DNA of 55,804 nucleotides from an uncultured Eggerthellaceae bacterium (GTDB lineage: Bacteria; Actinomycetota; Coriobacteriia; Coriobacteriales; Eggerthellaceae): positions 1 through 55,804 of the forward strand of contig CAJUQK010000016.1 in the NCBI GenBank assembly GCA_910588205.1, written 5' to 3'. The position numbers and the translations under genes are program-made. Within the stretch, counting starts at the first letter, position 1. Each line of letters begins with the position of its first letter. The notes under the pieces were generated by a model. The model did no database searches, was not told the origin of the DNA, and saw nothing but the letters and a program-made list of their open reading frames with translations. Shown piece by piece: positions 18,435 to 27,005 of this stretch.

Positions 18435-18870
18435 TAGTCTCCGTTTGAGAAGAGCTACGATGGATGATGCGGATATCATCCTAGAATGGGTGAACGATCC
18501 TTTGGATAGAGCGAATTCTTTCGATTCGCGAATGATCAGTCGCGAGGAGCATCTGGCTTGGATGAGGGATTCCCTTGATGATCCAACCCGGTTTCTCTAT
18601 ATATTGGAAGATGATGGGGTGCCTGTTGGCCACATCAAGCTCTATAGAGAAGGCGATCGGGCTGATCTAGGGTATTGCATTGCTCCTAGCTGTCGCGGCC
18701 GTGGTTATGCTAGAACCATGCTCAGGCTTCTTGTTGACGCTGTTCATGTTGAGGATGCTGGCATCAAGACCATAGTTGCGTCTGTCAAGCCTCAAAACGA
18801 AGCATCCATTAAAGCTTTGCTTGGAAATGGGTACGTAGAAGCAATGCGCGTCTTCGAACTGGATGTGTAA
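18427..18870 (+). CDS. pseH: UDP-4-amino-4,6-dideoxy-AltNAc N-acetyltransferase PseH
   Basis: A GNAT acetyltransferase of 147 aa that adds the acetyl group to N4 of the PseC product using acetyl-CoA. The opening LRLRRATMDDADIILEWVND is typical of PseH, and GYCIAPSCRGRGYARTML is the acetyl-CoA binding motif A (R/Q-x-x-G-x-G/A). It overlaps the pseG stop and its own TAA overlaps the flippase ATG (TAATG). Another amino-sugar acyltransferase is possible from sequence alone; the context makes PseH much the best call. Confidence 0.88.
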   Translation: MGDSLRLRRATMDDADIILEWVNDPLDRANSFDSRMISREEHLAWMRDSLDDPTRFLYILEDDGVPVGHIKLYREGDRADLGYCIAPSCRGRGYARTMLRLLVDAVHVEDAGIKTIVASVKPQNEASIKALLGNGYVEAMRVFELDV

Positions 18871-20306
18871 TGGTCGCAGGGTTGAAGACATCGCTTTTCT
18901 GGTCCTTTATGGAACAGGGCGGTGCAAGTGTTATCGGCATGATCGTACAGATCATCCTTGCGCGTATTCTCGCTCCGGAAGCATTCGGCATCATGGCCAT
19001 CCTTCTCGTCTTCACCTCCATCATGGCTTCAATAGCACAAAGTGGATTAGGCTCATCTCTGATCCAGCGCAGCAAGGTAGATGATGACTCGTATTCGACG
19101 GCTTTTTGGTTGAGTGGATGTATAGCGTTATTCCTATACATCCTTCTCTTTTTCGGAGCCCCCATCGTTGCTTCTTTCTATCAGATGAGTGATATGACTC
19201 TGTACTTACGGGTGCTTGGTCTGACGATATTCTTCAATGCGTTCAACTCTATTCAGCGTTCGTATTTGCAGCGCTCCCTAGACTTCAAAGCACTCTTCAA
19301 GGCAAATTTCCTTGGTTTGCTTCTATCAGGAATCATCGGGGTTGTTTGTGCGCTTCTAGGGTTTGGTGTCTGGGCGCTTGTGGTCCAATCTCTTACTCAA
19401 GGCATTTGCGCATGCATCACATTGCTTTACTTCGTCCCTTGGAAGCCGAAGCTCGTGTTCAGGAAAGATGAAGCGCGGGGACTCTTCCAATTCGGCTGGA
19501 AAATATGTGCGACAGGCATCATAAATGTGCTCTATGACGGGACGGCGGAGCTGGTCATCGGCAAGGCCTGTAATGCAACGCAATTAGGGTATTACAGTCA
19601 AGGGCGGAAGTATCCGTTGCAAGTAGTTGGTGTATTAACCAATGCCATATCGAATGTGATCTTTCCAACATTCTCTAAGATGAAAGAGGATATGGTAAGC
19701 TTGCGCTTGCTGTTAAAGAATGTCTTATCTGTGGGGACGTTCGTGATAGCGCCCATATCGATACTCTTCTGCGTCATCGCAGAGCCATTGATAGCCGTTC
19801 TCCTTACAGAGAAATGGTTACCCTCAGTTCCAATCTTCCAGCTCATCTTCTTTGCTAATGCGTTCTTGATGTTCCAGATAGCCAATCTTCGTGTGTATAC
19901 ATCACTGGGTGATAGCGGTTTGTATCTCAAGCTCAATGTGCTGAAAGCATTGTTTGGTTGCACGCTGATCTGCGGGGCGGCGGTCATCACCCAAGATATC
20001 TATATCGTGGCAGCGGTCGCTTCGTTTGCCTGCATCGTTGAGATCCTCCTGATAGATATGCATCCTGCGAGGCGTGTGCATGGTTATGGAGCGTTTCAAC
20101 AGCTAAAGGACCAGATGCCCACCTACGGAATCACGTTCTGTTCAGCTGCTCTTGCCTTTGCATGCTCTTTTCTTCCGCTCAATTACATCCTTGTTATGAT
20201 CGTCCAGATCATCGTCTTCGGTTCTTCTTATCTGGGTATGTCTCGGATTGGGAATAGGTATGTTTGGGGGCTTTGCGTAGAAGCTTTAGGGCTGAAGAAA
20301 AAATAG
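18870..20306 (+). CDS. Polysaccharide flippase, Wzx/MATE-like
   Basis: A 478 aa membrane protein with about 12-14 hydrophobic segments. It is a member of the MVF/polysaccharide transport family (LARILAPEAFGIMAILLVFTSI near the N-terminus, ALLGFGVWALVVQ in the middle). It would flip lipid-linked repeat units across the membrane. Its ATG overlaps the pseH stop, tying it to the Pse operon, so the glycan it moves may carry Pse. The stop is one base away from the stop of the convergent gene on the minus strand, leaving no room for a separate terminator. Confidence 0.87.
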   Translation: MVAGLKTSLFWSFMEQGGASVIGMIVQIILARILAPEAFGIMAILLVFTSIMASIAQSGLGSSLIQRSKVDDDSYSTAFWLSGCIALFLYILLFFGAPIVASFYQMSDMTLYLRVLGLTIFFNAFNSIQRSYLQRSLDFKALFKANFLGLLLSGIIGVVCALLGFGVWALVVQSLTQGICACITLLYFVPWKPKLVFRKDEARGLFQFGWKICATGIINVLYDGTAELVIGKACNATQLGYYSQGRKYPLQVVGVLTNAISNVIFPTFSKMKEDMVSLRLLLKNVLSVGTFVIAPISILFCVIAEPLIAVLLTEKWLPSVPIFQLIFFANAFLMFQIANLRVYTSLGDSGLYLKLNVLKALFGCTLICGAAVITQDIYIVAAVASFACIVEILLIDMHPARRVHGYGAFQQLKDQMPTYGITFCSAALAFACSFLPLNYILVMIVQIIVFGSSYLGMSRIGNRYVWGLCVEALGLKKK

Positions 20307-20307
20307 A

Positions 20308-21438
20308 TTAGGAAGATGATCGCATAGAGTGTTCGATGAAGCCCAGCGCCTCTTTCAATGACGATGCGTCGCAGATCAACCTATCTGCAGTCTCATATCC
20401 ATAGAGCCGTTTGGCGAGTTCGACTATCTCGGCATAGATGGGAATATATGGGTTTGATGGCTCTAGGAGCAGCTGATAGATGAAGAGCAGACGGGGCTTC
20501 TTTCCTGTCTCTAGGAAAGGGGTGATCTGGGCTGTTGACCCAGCGCTCACCAAGACCGATTCGCTCACTGCTGGTTGGCGGCATAAGGATTCCCAAAGGC
20601 TTTCCGAGCAATCTTCACAAAGATCAGCATAAATGCTCTGTTTTTGGGTTCTGGGGTGTTCGCGAAGCTGGCAAACAAACCTTTGGTCATGGCAATATTT
20701 GATGAGCTTGTCGAAGGCTGAGTGATCTTGGATGTGCTCAAGGGGTGTACGAGGGGAATCTAAGAAGATGATACCTGGCTTCAAGGTGGGCAATGGTTTG
20801 TCGTTAAAGCAATGAGCAACTCTTGCTGCAGTTTCAGGGGTTGATCCTATCTTTCGAACAGGGAACGGTGTCGTGAAGGGGAACGCTTCAGGTTCCCTAA
20901 GCAAGAGCAATGAAGGGGTAAAGGCGTTCGGCTTCATTGGCATCAACTTCGAAAGGAAGCGAGTCATCTTCGCGCGTCGGTTCCGGGGGCGAATGCCATC
21001 GGGGAGGTCTCCAAGGTAAACAGAGGACTGGAACGCTTCGCCATCATAGGCACCAGTGCCATCCTCATAGAGGATGACCTCTAGATCAGGGTTGGCTTTG
21101 CGAAGCCCTACCGCAAGGCTCATAGTGATGTCAAGGAAGATGGATACTGCAAGACGGTCGAACCGCTCATGGGTGATCGTGCGCGGATCGAAATCGGTCA
21201 TTCCGAGGAATGATTTGGCTTGGGCCTTGAAGGATCGCTTTCGGGATCCGAAGGGCTTGCAGAAATGAGCCTTATCGAAGATTCCTTCCTTCACAAGACA
21301 GTCTGCCTGTTTGTAGGCGTGAGGGAACTGTTCGCAGACCATGACTTCTGCTTCATCGCCTGCGCTCAGTTCTGTGAGAGCTATGCGGGCAGAAAGATAG
21401 AGCTGCAATGGTGTGTCAGCATAGAAGAGCCAGCGCAC
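20308..21438 (-). CDS. GT52-type (sialyltransferase-like) glycosyltransferase
   Basis: A 376 aa protein that begins LFYADTPLQLYLSARIAL and contains EVILYEDGTGAYDG. Both are hallmarks of glycosyltransferase family 52 and related bacterial polysialyltransferase-like enzymes, which use CMP-nonulosonates. A C-terminal segment with VLVSAGSTAQI fits the CMP-binding part of the GT-B fold. It lies tail to tail with the Pse operon, so CMP-pseudaminic acid is the most attractive donor; this is inference. The start is GTG 21438, 18 bases after the stop of the upstream minus-strand GT4 gene, so the two form an operon. Confidence 0.7.
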   Translation of the reverse strand: MRWLFYADTPLQLYLSARIALTELSAGDEAEVMVCEQFPHAYKQADCLVKEGIFDKAHFCKPFGSRKRSFKAQAKSFLGMTDFDPRTITHERFDRLAVSIFLDITMSLAVGLRKANPDLEVILYEDGTGAYDGEAFQSSVYLGDLPDGIRPRNRRAKMTRFLSKLMPMKPNAFTPSLLLLREPEAFPFTTPFPVRKIGSTPETAARVAHCFNDKPLPTLKPGIIFLDSPRTPLEHIQDHSAFDKLIKYCHDQRFVCQLREHPRTQKQSIYADLCEDCSESLWESLCRQPAVSESVLVSAGSTAQITPFLETGKKPRLLFIYQLLLEPSNPYIPIYAEIVELAKRLYGYETADRLICDASSLKEALGFIEHSMRSSS

Positions 21439-21456
21439 GGATCAGTTCCCCATATC

Positions 21457-22641
21457 TTAGTCTGAAGCTAAAGCGGGATTGCTCTTTTGGCAAGCTTCGA
21501 TGATCGCCTGAGCCGACCCTCGCCAAGTGAGGTTCGCTTCTACGTGCTCTTGCGCATGTGCTGCAAGATGTGATGTGGCATTGCGATCATCATAGAGCCG
21601 TTCTAGCGCTACCCGGATATGGGGCACAGAGCCGTCTTCAAGCACGATCCCATGGGCGGGGGTAGCTATCACTTCATCTGTGCCTCCATTATCTGTGACA
21701 ATGAGCGCGTTCTTGGCAGCAGCTGCTTCAAGGAGAATGGTTGGGAGACCCTCTGGATAACGAGATGGGAGGCACATCGCATTGCTTTGGATGAGGAGAG
21801 CGGCAAGGTCAGATTGAGAGAGTTTGCCGAGCCTATGGATATGGGGATCCTTCAAGCTAGAAAGCTGGGCTTCCAAGGGGCCTGATCCCGCAATTGCCAA
21901 GTGCATTAGAGGATGCTTCTTTGAAGATTCTTCGACGGCCGCACAAAGCTCCATTACACCTTTATCTGCAAGGAGCCTTCCTGCGAAAACGATGAGAAAG
22001 GCATCCTCTCCAAGAGAGAGCTCATTTCTGTAGTCTTTCTGGGAGGCAGAATGGAGGAATGCCTGAACATTGATGGCGTTTGGGATGACACCGCATGCAT
22101 CAAGGCCTAAGTGCTTCAGCCAAGTGTTGCTTTTGTGCGAAACCCCATAACAGGCGGGATCTTTCTTTCTTGCAAGCTGTGTGACCACCCTCTCGTATGT
22201 CCGGAGCATTTTTCCTGTAAGACCATTCGATGAATCGATCGGTCCAGAGCTATGATCAAGGAGTATGGCTCGAATATCCTTGCGTTTTGCTATGCGAAGC
22301 CCCAGATGGGAGAGCGGGTAATAGCGGGTGTTGATGATGATCCATTTCATCTTCATTTGTATGAGAAAACGGAGCAAGCGTTTCGTGGTCAGGGTTGGCT
22401 TGATGAGCGGAAATCGTGCATTCATAAGGGGTAGCGTTGGTATCCGGATGATCGTAAGATTATCGATTTTGTCTATGTTCGGCTCATCCCCGAGTTGCGA
22501 GGTCACGATGCATACCTTGTGGCCCATCTCGATCAATTCAAGAGCGACGGACCTCGTATAGATCTCTACACCACCAAGATGGGGAGGATAGAATGCGGAG
22601 AAGATGCAGATGCAGCCTTGTTCGTTCAATATGCTCCCCAT
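21457..22641 (-). CDS. Family 4 glycosyltransferase (GT-B)
   Basis: A 394 aa retaining GT-B enzyme. The N-terminal domain has CIFSAFYPPHLGGVEIYTRSVA (the P-x-x-GG-x-E loop), the hinge has VPNAINVQAF-like IPNAINV, and the C-terminal domain has IVFAGRLLADKGV, IAGSGPLE and CLPSRYPEGLPTILLEAAA with the E-x7-E nucleotide-sugar pair. It transfers a hexose-type sugar in the cytoplasm; donor unknown. It is first of the two-gene minus-strand unit ahead of the GT52-type gene and is divergent from the DPM1-like gene across a 97-base gap. Confidence 0.85.
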   Translation of the reverse strand: MGSILNEQGCICIFSAFYPPHLGGVEIYTRSVALELIEMGHKVCIVTSQLGDEPNIDKIDNLTIIRIPTLPLMNARFPLIKPTLTTKRLLRFLIQMKMKWIIINTRYYPLSHLGLRIAKRKDIRAILLDHSSGPIDSSNGLTGKMLRTYERVVTQLARKKDPACYGVSHKSNTWLKHLGLDACGVIPNAINVQAFLHSASQKDYRNELSLGEDAFLIVFAGRLLADKGVMELCAAVEESSKKHPLMHLAIAGSGPLEAQLSSLKDPHIHRLGKLSQSDLAALLIQSNAMCLPSRYPEGLPTILLEAAAAKNALIVTDNGGTDEVIATPAHGIVLEDGSVPHIRVALERLYDDRNATSHLAAHAQEHVEANLTWRGSAQAIIEACQKSNPALASD

Positions 22642-22738
22642 CAGCCATGCATGTCATATCATTGCAGGACGCTATGGTTTAGAATCATGCTCATACGGAA
22701 CCATCGGGGCACCATAGAGAAAAGGCTAGCTACGATCC

Positions 22739-23434
22739 ATGACAAAGCGCGTTCTTGCCATAGTTCCCGCATACAATGAAGAGGATAACATTATTTCCAC
22801 TATCCAAGACCTTGAGATCAGTGCGCCTGGGGTGGACTACATCGTCATCGATGATGGTTCAAGGGATGCCACTCCTGAGATCTGTCGCGAACGTGAATAT
22901 CCCATAGCCTCCCTGTCCGTGAACGTGGGCCTTGCGGGTGGTTTCCAGACAGGTATGAAGTATGCAGCGCGCATGGGCTATGACTATGCTGTACAGTTCG
23001 ATGCTGATGGCCAGCACTCTGCTGCCTATATAGACCAACTGGTGTCAGCGGCTGAGCAGAGTGGCGCGAACATCGTCGTAGGCTCTCGCTTCGTCAATCG
23101 AAAGCGGCCCTTCTCTGCTCGCATGGTGGGATCGGCACTCATCACGCTCATGATCCGTTTGACCACAGGGAAGCGCATCACAGACCCTACGTCCGGCATG
23201 CGCTTATTCGACCGCACTATGATCCCCGTCTTCGCCGAAGAGCCAGACTATGGACCGGAACCCGATACGCTGGCGCTGGTCATGCGCCAAGGTGCGAAAG
23301 TGGAAGAAGTTCAGGTAGAGATGCGCGAACGCATAGCAGGGGAGAGCTACCTCAATTTCACGAAGTCCATCTCATATATGCTGAGGATGAGCGCTTCCAT
23401 CCTATTCATCCAATGGTTCAGGAGGAAGAAGTGA
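22739..23434 (+). CDS. DPM1/GtrB-like polyprenyl-phosphate glycosyltransferase
   Basis: A 231 aa GT2 enzyme of the dolichyl-phosphate mannose synthase type: VLAIVPAYNEEDNI, YIVIDDGSRD, NVGLAGGFQTG and VQFDADGQHSAAYI (metal-binding DxD). It lacks the long C-terminal membrane domain of GtrB, although a hydrophobic stretch near the end may dip into the membrane. Likely role: charging undecaprenyl phosphate with a sugar for use outside the membrane. It overlaps the following DUF2304 gene by four bases (GTGA), a common pairing in polysaccharide loci. Confidence 0.85.
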   Translation: MTKRVLAIVPAYNEEDNIISTIQDLEISAPGVDYIVIDDGSRDATPEICREREYPIASLSVNVGLAGGFQTGMKYAARMGYDYAVQFDADGQHSAAYIDQLVSAAEQSGANIVVGSRFVNRKRPFSARMVGSALITLMIRLTTGKRITDPTSGMRLFDRTMIPVFAEEPDYGPEPDTLALVMRQGAKVEEVQVEMRERIAGESYLNFTKSISYMLRMSASILFIQWFRRKK

Positions 23435-23799
23435 CCGTACCCTATCGCATTCTCTTGGCGCTTGCCGCTCTGGTCATCCTCTTGGCTATGCTGCGCAAGA
23501 TCAGGAAGTCCGAGATGCGGATCTCTGACTCTTTGTTCTGGCTCTTCTTCGTCATCACGCTCATCGTGCTTGCTCTCTTCCCAGAGATCGCATTCTTCTT
23601 CTCTGGTCTTCTGGGTATCGAATCTCCTGCCAACCTCGTTTTCCTCTATGTAATCGCTCTTCTGTTGATCAGAGAGTTCGCTTCTACGGTAGAGCTTTCT
23701 CGCTTGCGGGGTAAGGTGATCACCTTGGCGCAAGAAGAGGCGTTGAAGGACGTGGAGTCAGCTGAAGGTGCTGAAAACCCCCATAGGGAAGAGCGTTAG
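23431..23799 (+). CDS. DUF2304 membrane protein
   Basis: A 122 aa protein with three hydrophobic helices (about residues 3-21, 33-55 and 62-80) and a charged C-terminal tail. DUF2304 proteins are typically encoded next to DPM1-like glycosyltransferases, which fits here, and are thought to act as small membrane partners. GTG 23431 overlaps the previous stop codon and has AGGAGG at 23420-23425; an upstream in-frame ATG at 23413 lies before that site. Confidence 0.8.
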   Translation: MTVPYRILLALAALVILLAMLRKIRKSEMRISDSLFWLFFVITLIVLALFPEIAFFFSGLLGIESPANLVFLYVIALLLIREFASTVELSRLRGKVITLAQEEALKDVESAEGAENPHREER

Positions 23800-23804
23800 A
23801 CGTA

Positions 23805-24641
23805 GTGGCTATGCACTATGACCCTGAGATATTGCGGCGTTTGCAGGCTGTAGAGCTAGAGATGCTTCTCGAGGTGGATCGGGTTTGCAGGGAGTTGAGC
23901 ATCTCTTATTTCTTGGATTCCGGGACAGCATTGGGCGCTGTGCGTCATGGAGGATTCATCCCTTGGGACGATGACGTGGATATCGGGATGAAGAGGGCGG
24001 ACTATGAGCGGTTCCTCAAGGAAGCGCAAAAGCTCCTGCCGAGCAACTATAAGCTTTGCACTCCCAGCAATACGAAAGGCTATGCACCGCTCTTCGCGAA
24101 GGTGATTCGCGCCGATACGCGTTTCGCAACTCAAGAGACGATCGAGGCAGGCTTCGATCAAGGCATCTTCATTGATATCTTTCCCTATGATTCGCTGTCT
24201 GCGAATGCTCATGTGGCCCAGGAGCAGAAACGTCATTGCGGAATGGACCAGAAGTTCTCATATCTCTATCATTCGGGACATATTGTCGTTCCTCATAGGG
24301 GCTTCTTGGGAAAAGCTGAGAAGGTGGCCTGCAGGATAGCGCATCATGTCGTGAGCACTGTAGCATCGCCGCATAAGGTTGCTGCGAACTTCGAAGTATG
24401 GGCACGGAAAGGCGAGGCGGAGCCGAGCGATGATCTGATCATCATGGCGTATCCACAGATGCAAGAAATGCCATCGGAGGTTATCTTTCCTGTTTCCGCA
24501 GCTCTTTTTGAGGGTCATGAGCTACCAGTGCCCGGTAAGCCGGATGAGTACCTTACACGTATGTATGGGGATTGGCAGAAGCTCCCCCCCAAGGAGGATC
24601 GTCGCAATCACGCCCCGGTTGAGTTGATCTTTGCCGACTGA
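23805..24641 (+). CDS. licD: LicD family phosphotransferase
   Basis: A 278 aa LicD-family protein with the defining segment YFLDSGTALGAVRHGGFIPWDDDVDIGM (acidic metal site DDDVD) and a downstream DQGIFIDIFPYD. LicD enzymes transfer phosphocholine, or another CDP-linked group, onto surface glycans. The matching choline uptake and activation genes lie 4 kb downstream, which supports phosphocholine. The start is GTG 23805 or ATG 23811; neither has a well-spaced ribosome site. The 3' end overlaps the convergent GT4 gene by 34 bases, and a C7 run lies near the end. Confidence 0.82.
   Translation: MAMHYDPEILRRLQAVELEMLLEVDRVCRELSISYFLDSGTALGAVRHGGFIPWDDDVDIGMKRADYERFLKEAQKLLPSNYKLCTPSNTKGYAPLFAKVIRADTRFATQETIEAGFDQGIFIDIFPYDSLSANAHVAQEQKRHCGMDQKFSYLYHSGHIVVPHRGFLGKAEKVACRIAHHVVSTVASPHKVAANFEVWARKGEAEPSDDLIIMAYPQMQEMPSEVIFPVSAALFEGHELPVPGKPDEYLTRMYGDWQKLPPKEDRRNHAPVELIFAD
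24584..24590 (+). repeat. Homopolymer C7 near the 3' end of licD
   Basis: Seven consecutive C in codons for Leu-Pro-Pro, about 17 codons before the licD stop and just outside the convergent gene. A one-base slip would change only the C-terminal tail. Confidence 0.85.
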
Positions 24642-25741
24642 TCGCATTCCTCATAAAACGCTTCGAGTTGGTTTGCAATAGTGGCCATATCGAACCCAGC
24701 TTCCCTAACCTCCTGAACGTTATCGTCGAATCTGCTGGAAGCCTTTTGGTAGGCCGCAAGAGCGCTTTGGGTCCATGTCTCTACCGAATCCAATGAGATC
24801 CTCTGGGCTCTGTCGGTGCACATCGCCGCTTCAGGCACACCGGTTGATGTGATGCACTCAAGACCAGCAGCCTGAGCTTCAACGAGGGCTATCCCAAGCC
24901 CCTCGTGGTGCGAGGGGAATAAGAATACATCCATAGCATGAAGCACGTGGGGGATGTCACTCCGAAGGCCAAGGAAGATGACTTTGTCTTCAAGTCCTCG
25001 TTCCTTTACGGCTTTTCGAACCATTGATTCGAGATTACCCTTTCCTGAAAGCAAGAGAAGCGCATCTGGGAGCTTTACGTTGATACCCTTGAAAACATCT
25101 AGAAGGAAGATATGGTTCTTGTCATGGACGAATCTACCGACGTGTCCGAAGACGGGATGCCCTTGAACTTCTAGATCCTCTTTAGCTGCTGTAACTAAAT
25201 CCGCATTTCGTTTGTAATCATCCACCTGGATGCCATTCTGAATGATGATGCAATTCTCGCTGTGGGCGATCGTCTTTCCAAATCGATCTTCGGCTGCTTC
25301 GAGCGAGCAGGCCATATATCGGTCAGCTCGTCCGCGGACAGGCTTGCTCACGAAATGAAAAAGGATATTCTCCAGCGAATCCATTTTCGTCTGTGCGTGG
25401 CTATGAGCGATCGTGAAGCGGCCCTCTTCTCGTGCGATCTTGAGATGGGCAGGTGCAGAGCTGCCGATATGGCTATGCATAATCGTATTCTCGGGGTGCT
25501 CTTTCAAAATGTTGCGAACAGCGTTTGTGTATCTTTTTGCATTGAGAATGGTATAGCGGGGAACGTGGAACAAGCGACCTCCAAGCCGTTCTATCTCTTC
25601 ATCATAGTCGCACGTTCCTTGAGCGTGCACTAAGAAATCGAACTGGACTTTCTTGCGGTCGATCGAACGATAGAGGTTCATTAAAAAGGTCTCAGCACCA
25701 GCGCGATTCATAGCACCAATGACATGAAGCACCCTGATCAT
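24608..25741 (-). CDS. Family 4 glycosyltransferase (EpsF-like)
   Basis: A 377 aa GT-B enzyme: IRVLHVIGAMNRAGAETFLMNLYR at the N-terminus (GG/AG-x-E loop), SHSHAQTK-like AHSHAQTKMD acceptor loop, VFGHVGRFVHDKNH, LLSGKGNLE and FLFPSHHEGLGIALVEAQ, which contains the E-x7-E motif. ATG 25741 is chosen because AAGGAG lies 6 bases upstream on the minus strand; a longer in-frame extension to 25798 has no such site. Donor sugar unknown. Its 3' end overlaps that of licD by 34 bases in opposite orientation. Confidence 0.84.
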   Translation of the reverse strand: MIRVLHVIGAMNRAGAETFLMNLYRSIDRKKVQFDFLVHAQGTCDYDEEIERLGGRLFHVPRYTILNAKRYTNAVRNILKEHPENTIMHSHIGSSAPAHLKIAREEGRFTIAHSHAQTKMDSLENILFHFVSKPVRGRADRYMACSLEAAEDRFGKTIAHSENCIIIQNGIQVDDYKRNADLVTAAKEDLEVQGHPVFGHVGRFVHDKNHIFLLDVFKGINVKLPDALLLLSGKGNLESMVRKAVKERGLEDKVIFLGLRSDIPHVLHAMDVFLFPSHHEGLGIALVEAQAAGLECITSTGVPEAAMCTDRAQRISLDSVETWTQSALAAYQKASSRFDDNVQEVREAGFDMATIANQLEAFYEECDQSAKINSTGA

Positions 25742-25789
25742 CGAGTTCTCCTTAGCTATGTCAGGTTTTTGATTGAATAGCCTTTTGGT

Positions 25790-25798
25790 TGCTATCAT
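25790..25798 (+). promoter_or_regulatory. Possible extended -10 box before the plus-strand GT4 gene
   Basis: TGCTATCAT fits the extended -10 form TGnTATnAT, 40 bases before the GTG start at 25838, within a 96-base divergent gap. No convincing -35 is seen. Confidence 0.35.
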
Positions 25799-25837
25799 TA
25801 TCGCACGAAGAGCAATGAATAACCGAAGGGATGATGT

Positions 25838-26959
25838 GTGAAGGTCTTAGTCTATGGTCTAAGCTCGTGCATCGGTGGAGTGGAAACATTTGTCTTCAAC
25901 TACTGCTCTGCCATCACCAAGGCTTTCCCGCAGATTTCCTTCGATTACATTGTCTATGATGCGATTCCTGGTTATGTGACCGAGCGCGGGCTTGATCGCG
26001 CTCGATTTCATGTGATCCCAGACAGAGCAACATCTTTGATAGCGAATAGGCGTGAGTTAAAGAGGTTGTTCGCAAAAGGTAACTTTGATTGTGTCTGGGG
26101 TAATCTTTGTTCCTTAAGTGATATCGGTCCGCTTTCCTGCGCTGTTGGTGAAGCACCAATGCGCATCGTGCATGCGCATAGTTCCCAGAATATGGGAACT
26201 ATGCTGACGGGAATCCTGCACAAGCTTCATCAGAAGCGGATCGATGGCATCGCAACGGATCTCTTAGCATGTTCTCAGAGCGCCTCATTCTTTATGTACG
26301 CTCGAAAGGATGTCCAAGCACGTCAGGTTCGCATCGTTCCGAATGGCATAGACGTAATCCGGTTTGCATTTGATGAGGATACCCGACAATGCATTCGCAA
26401 AGAGATCGGGTGGGAATCGGCGCTTGTGATGATCTATGTAGGCCGTTTGAGCTCTGAGAAGAATCCTCTGTTCACCCTTGATGTTCTCGAGGCCTTGCGG
26501 ATCAAAGGGCATGACGCGCGATTGCTGATGCTTGGCGAGGGGTTGCAGCGGGAGGAGATAGTCTCAGCTATCAGGACTAAAGGTCTGGATGGTCTCGTCA
26601 AGATGCTTGGGACTGTTCCAGATGTTGAGAGGTATCTCTCCGCCTCCGATGTTCTCTTGATGCCCTCTCATTTCGAAGGGCTGCCTCTTGCTTTGGTCGA
26701 AGCCCAGGCTTCGGGTGTCTTCTGTGTTGTGTCGGATGGGGTGTCTTCTGAAGCTGTTTTGAGCGATCATGTGCACAGGATCGCTCTGGCGGATTCAGCA
26801 GAAGGATGGGCACGGATCGTGGCCGATGAGCTACCCTTTTCTCAGGATCGAAGCAAAGGGGCGGAAGCCGTCAAGAGCGCGGGGTTCGATCTCAGCCAGA
26901 ATGCTCAGGAGCTGGGTACTTGGTTGCTGAGAAGGTATGATGAGATCGTAGCGGGCTGA
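25838..26959 (+). CDS. Family 4 glycosyltransferase (GT-B)
   Basis: A 373 aa protein paralogous in layout to the preceding minus-strand enzyme. It has LVYGLSSCIGGVETFVFNY (GG-x-E loop), IVHAHSSQNMGT acceptor loop, VPNGIDVIRF hinge, MIYVGRLSSEKNP, LMLGEGLQRE and LLMPSHFEGLPLALVEAQ for the nucleotide sugar. The start is GTG 25838 with AAGGG at 25826-25830. It probably adds one sugar to the surface glycan; donor unknown. A perfect 12-bp inverted repeat lies within its coding sequence at 26176-26204. Confidence 0.84.
   Translation: MKVLVYGLSSCIGGVETFVFNYCSAITKAFPQISFDYIVYDAIPGYVTERGLDRARFHVIPDRATSLIANRRELKRLFAKGNFDCVWGNLCSLSDIGPLSCAVGEAPMRIVHAHSSQNMGTMLTGILHKLHQKRIDGIATDLLACSQSASFFMYARKDVQARQVRIVPNGIDVIRFAFDEDTRQCIRKEIGWESALVMIYVGRLSSEKNPLFTLDVLEALRIKGHDARLLMLGEGLQREEIVSAIRTKGLDGLVKMLGTVPDVERYLSASDVLLMPSHFEGLPLALVEAQASGVFCVVSDGVSSEAVLSDHVHRIALADSAEGWARIVADELPFSQDRSKGAEAVKSAGFDLSQNAQELGTWLLRRYDEIVAG
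26176..26204. repeat. Perfect intragenic inverted repeat, 12-bp stem, 5-base loop
   Basis: GCATAGTTCCCA, loop GAATA, TGGGAACTATGC. It sits inside the GT4 gene where the His-Ser-Ser-Gln-Asn-Met-Gly-Thr codons are read. No T-run follows, so it is not a standard terminator. Confidence 0.8.
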
Positions 26960-27005
26960 GAGTACCCAAGCGAAGTGGAAAGATGGCAAGGAGCGCGATG
27001 CGTCG

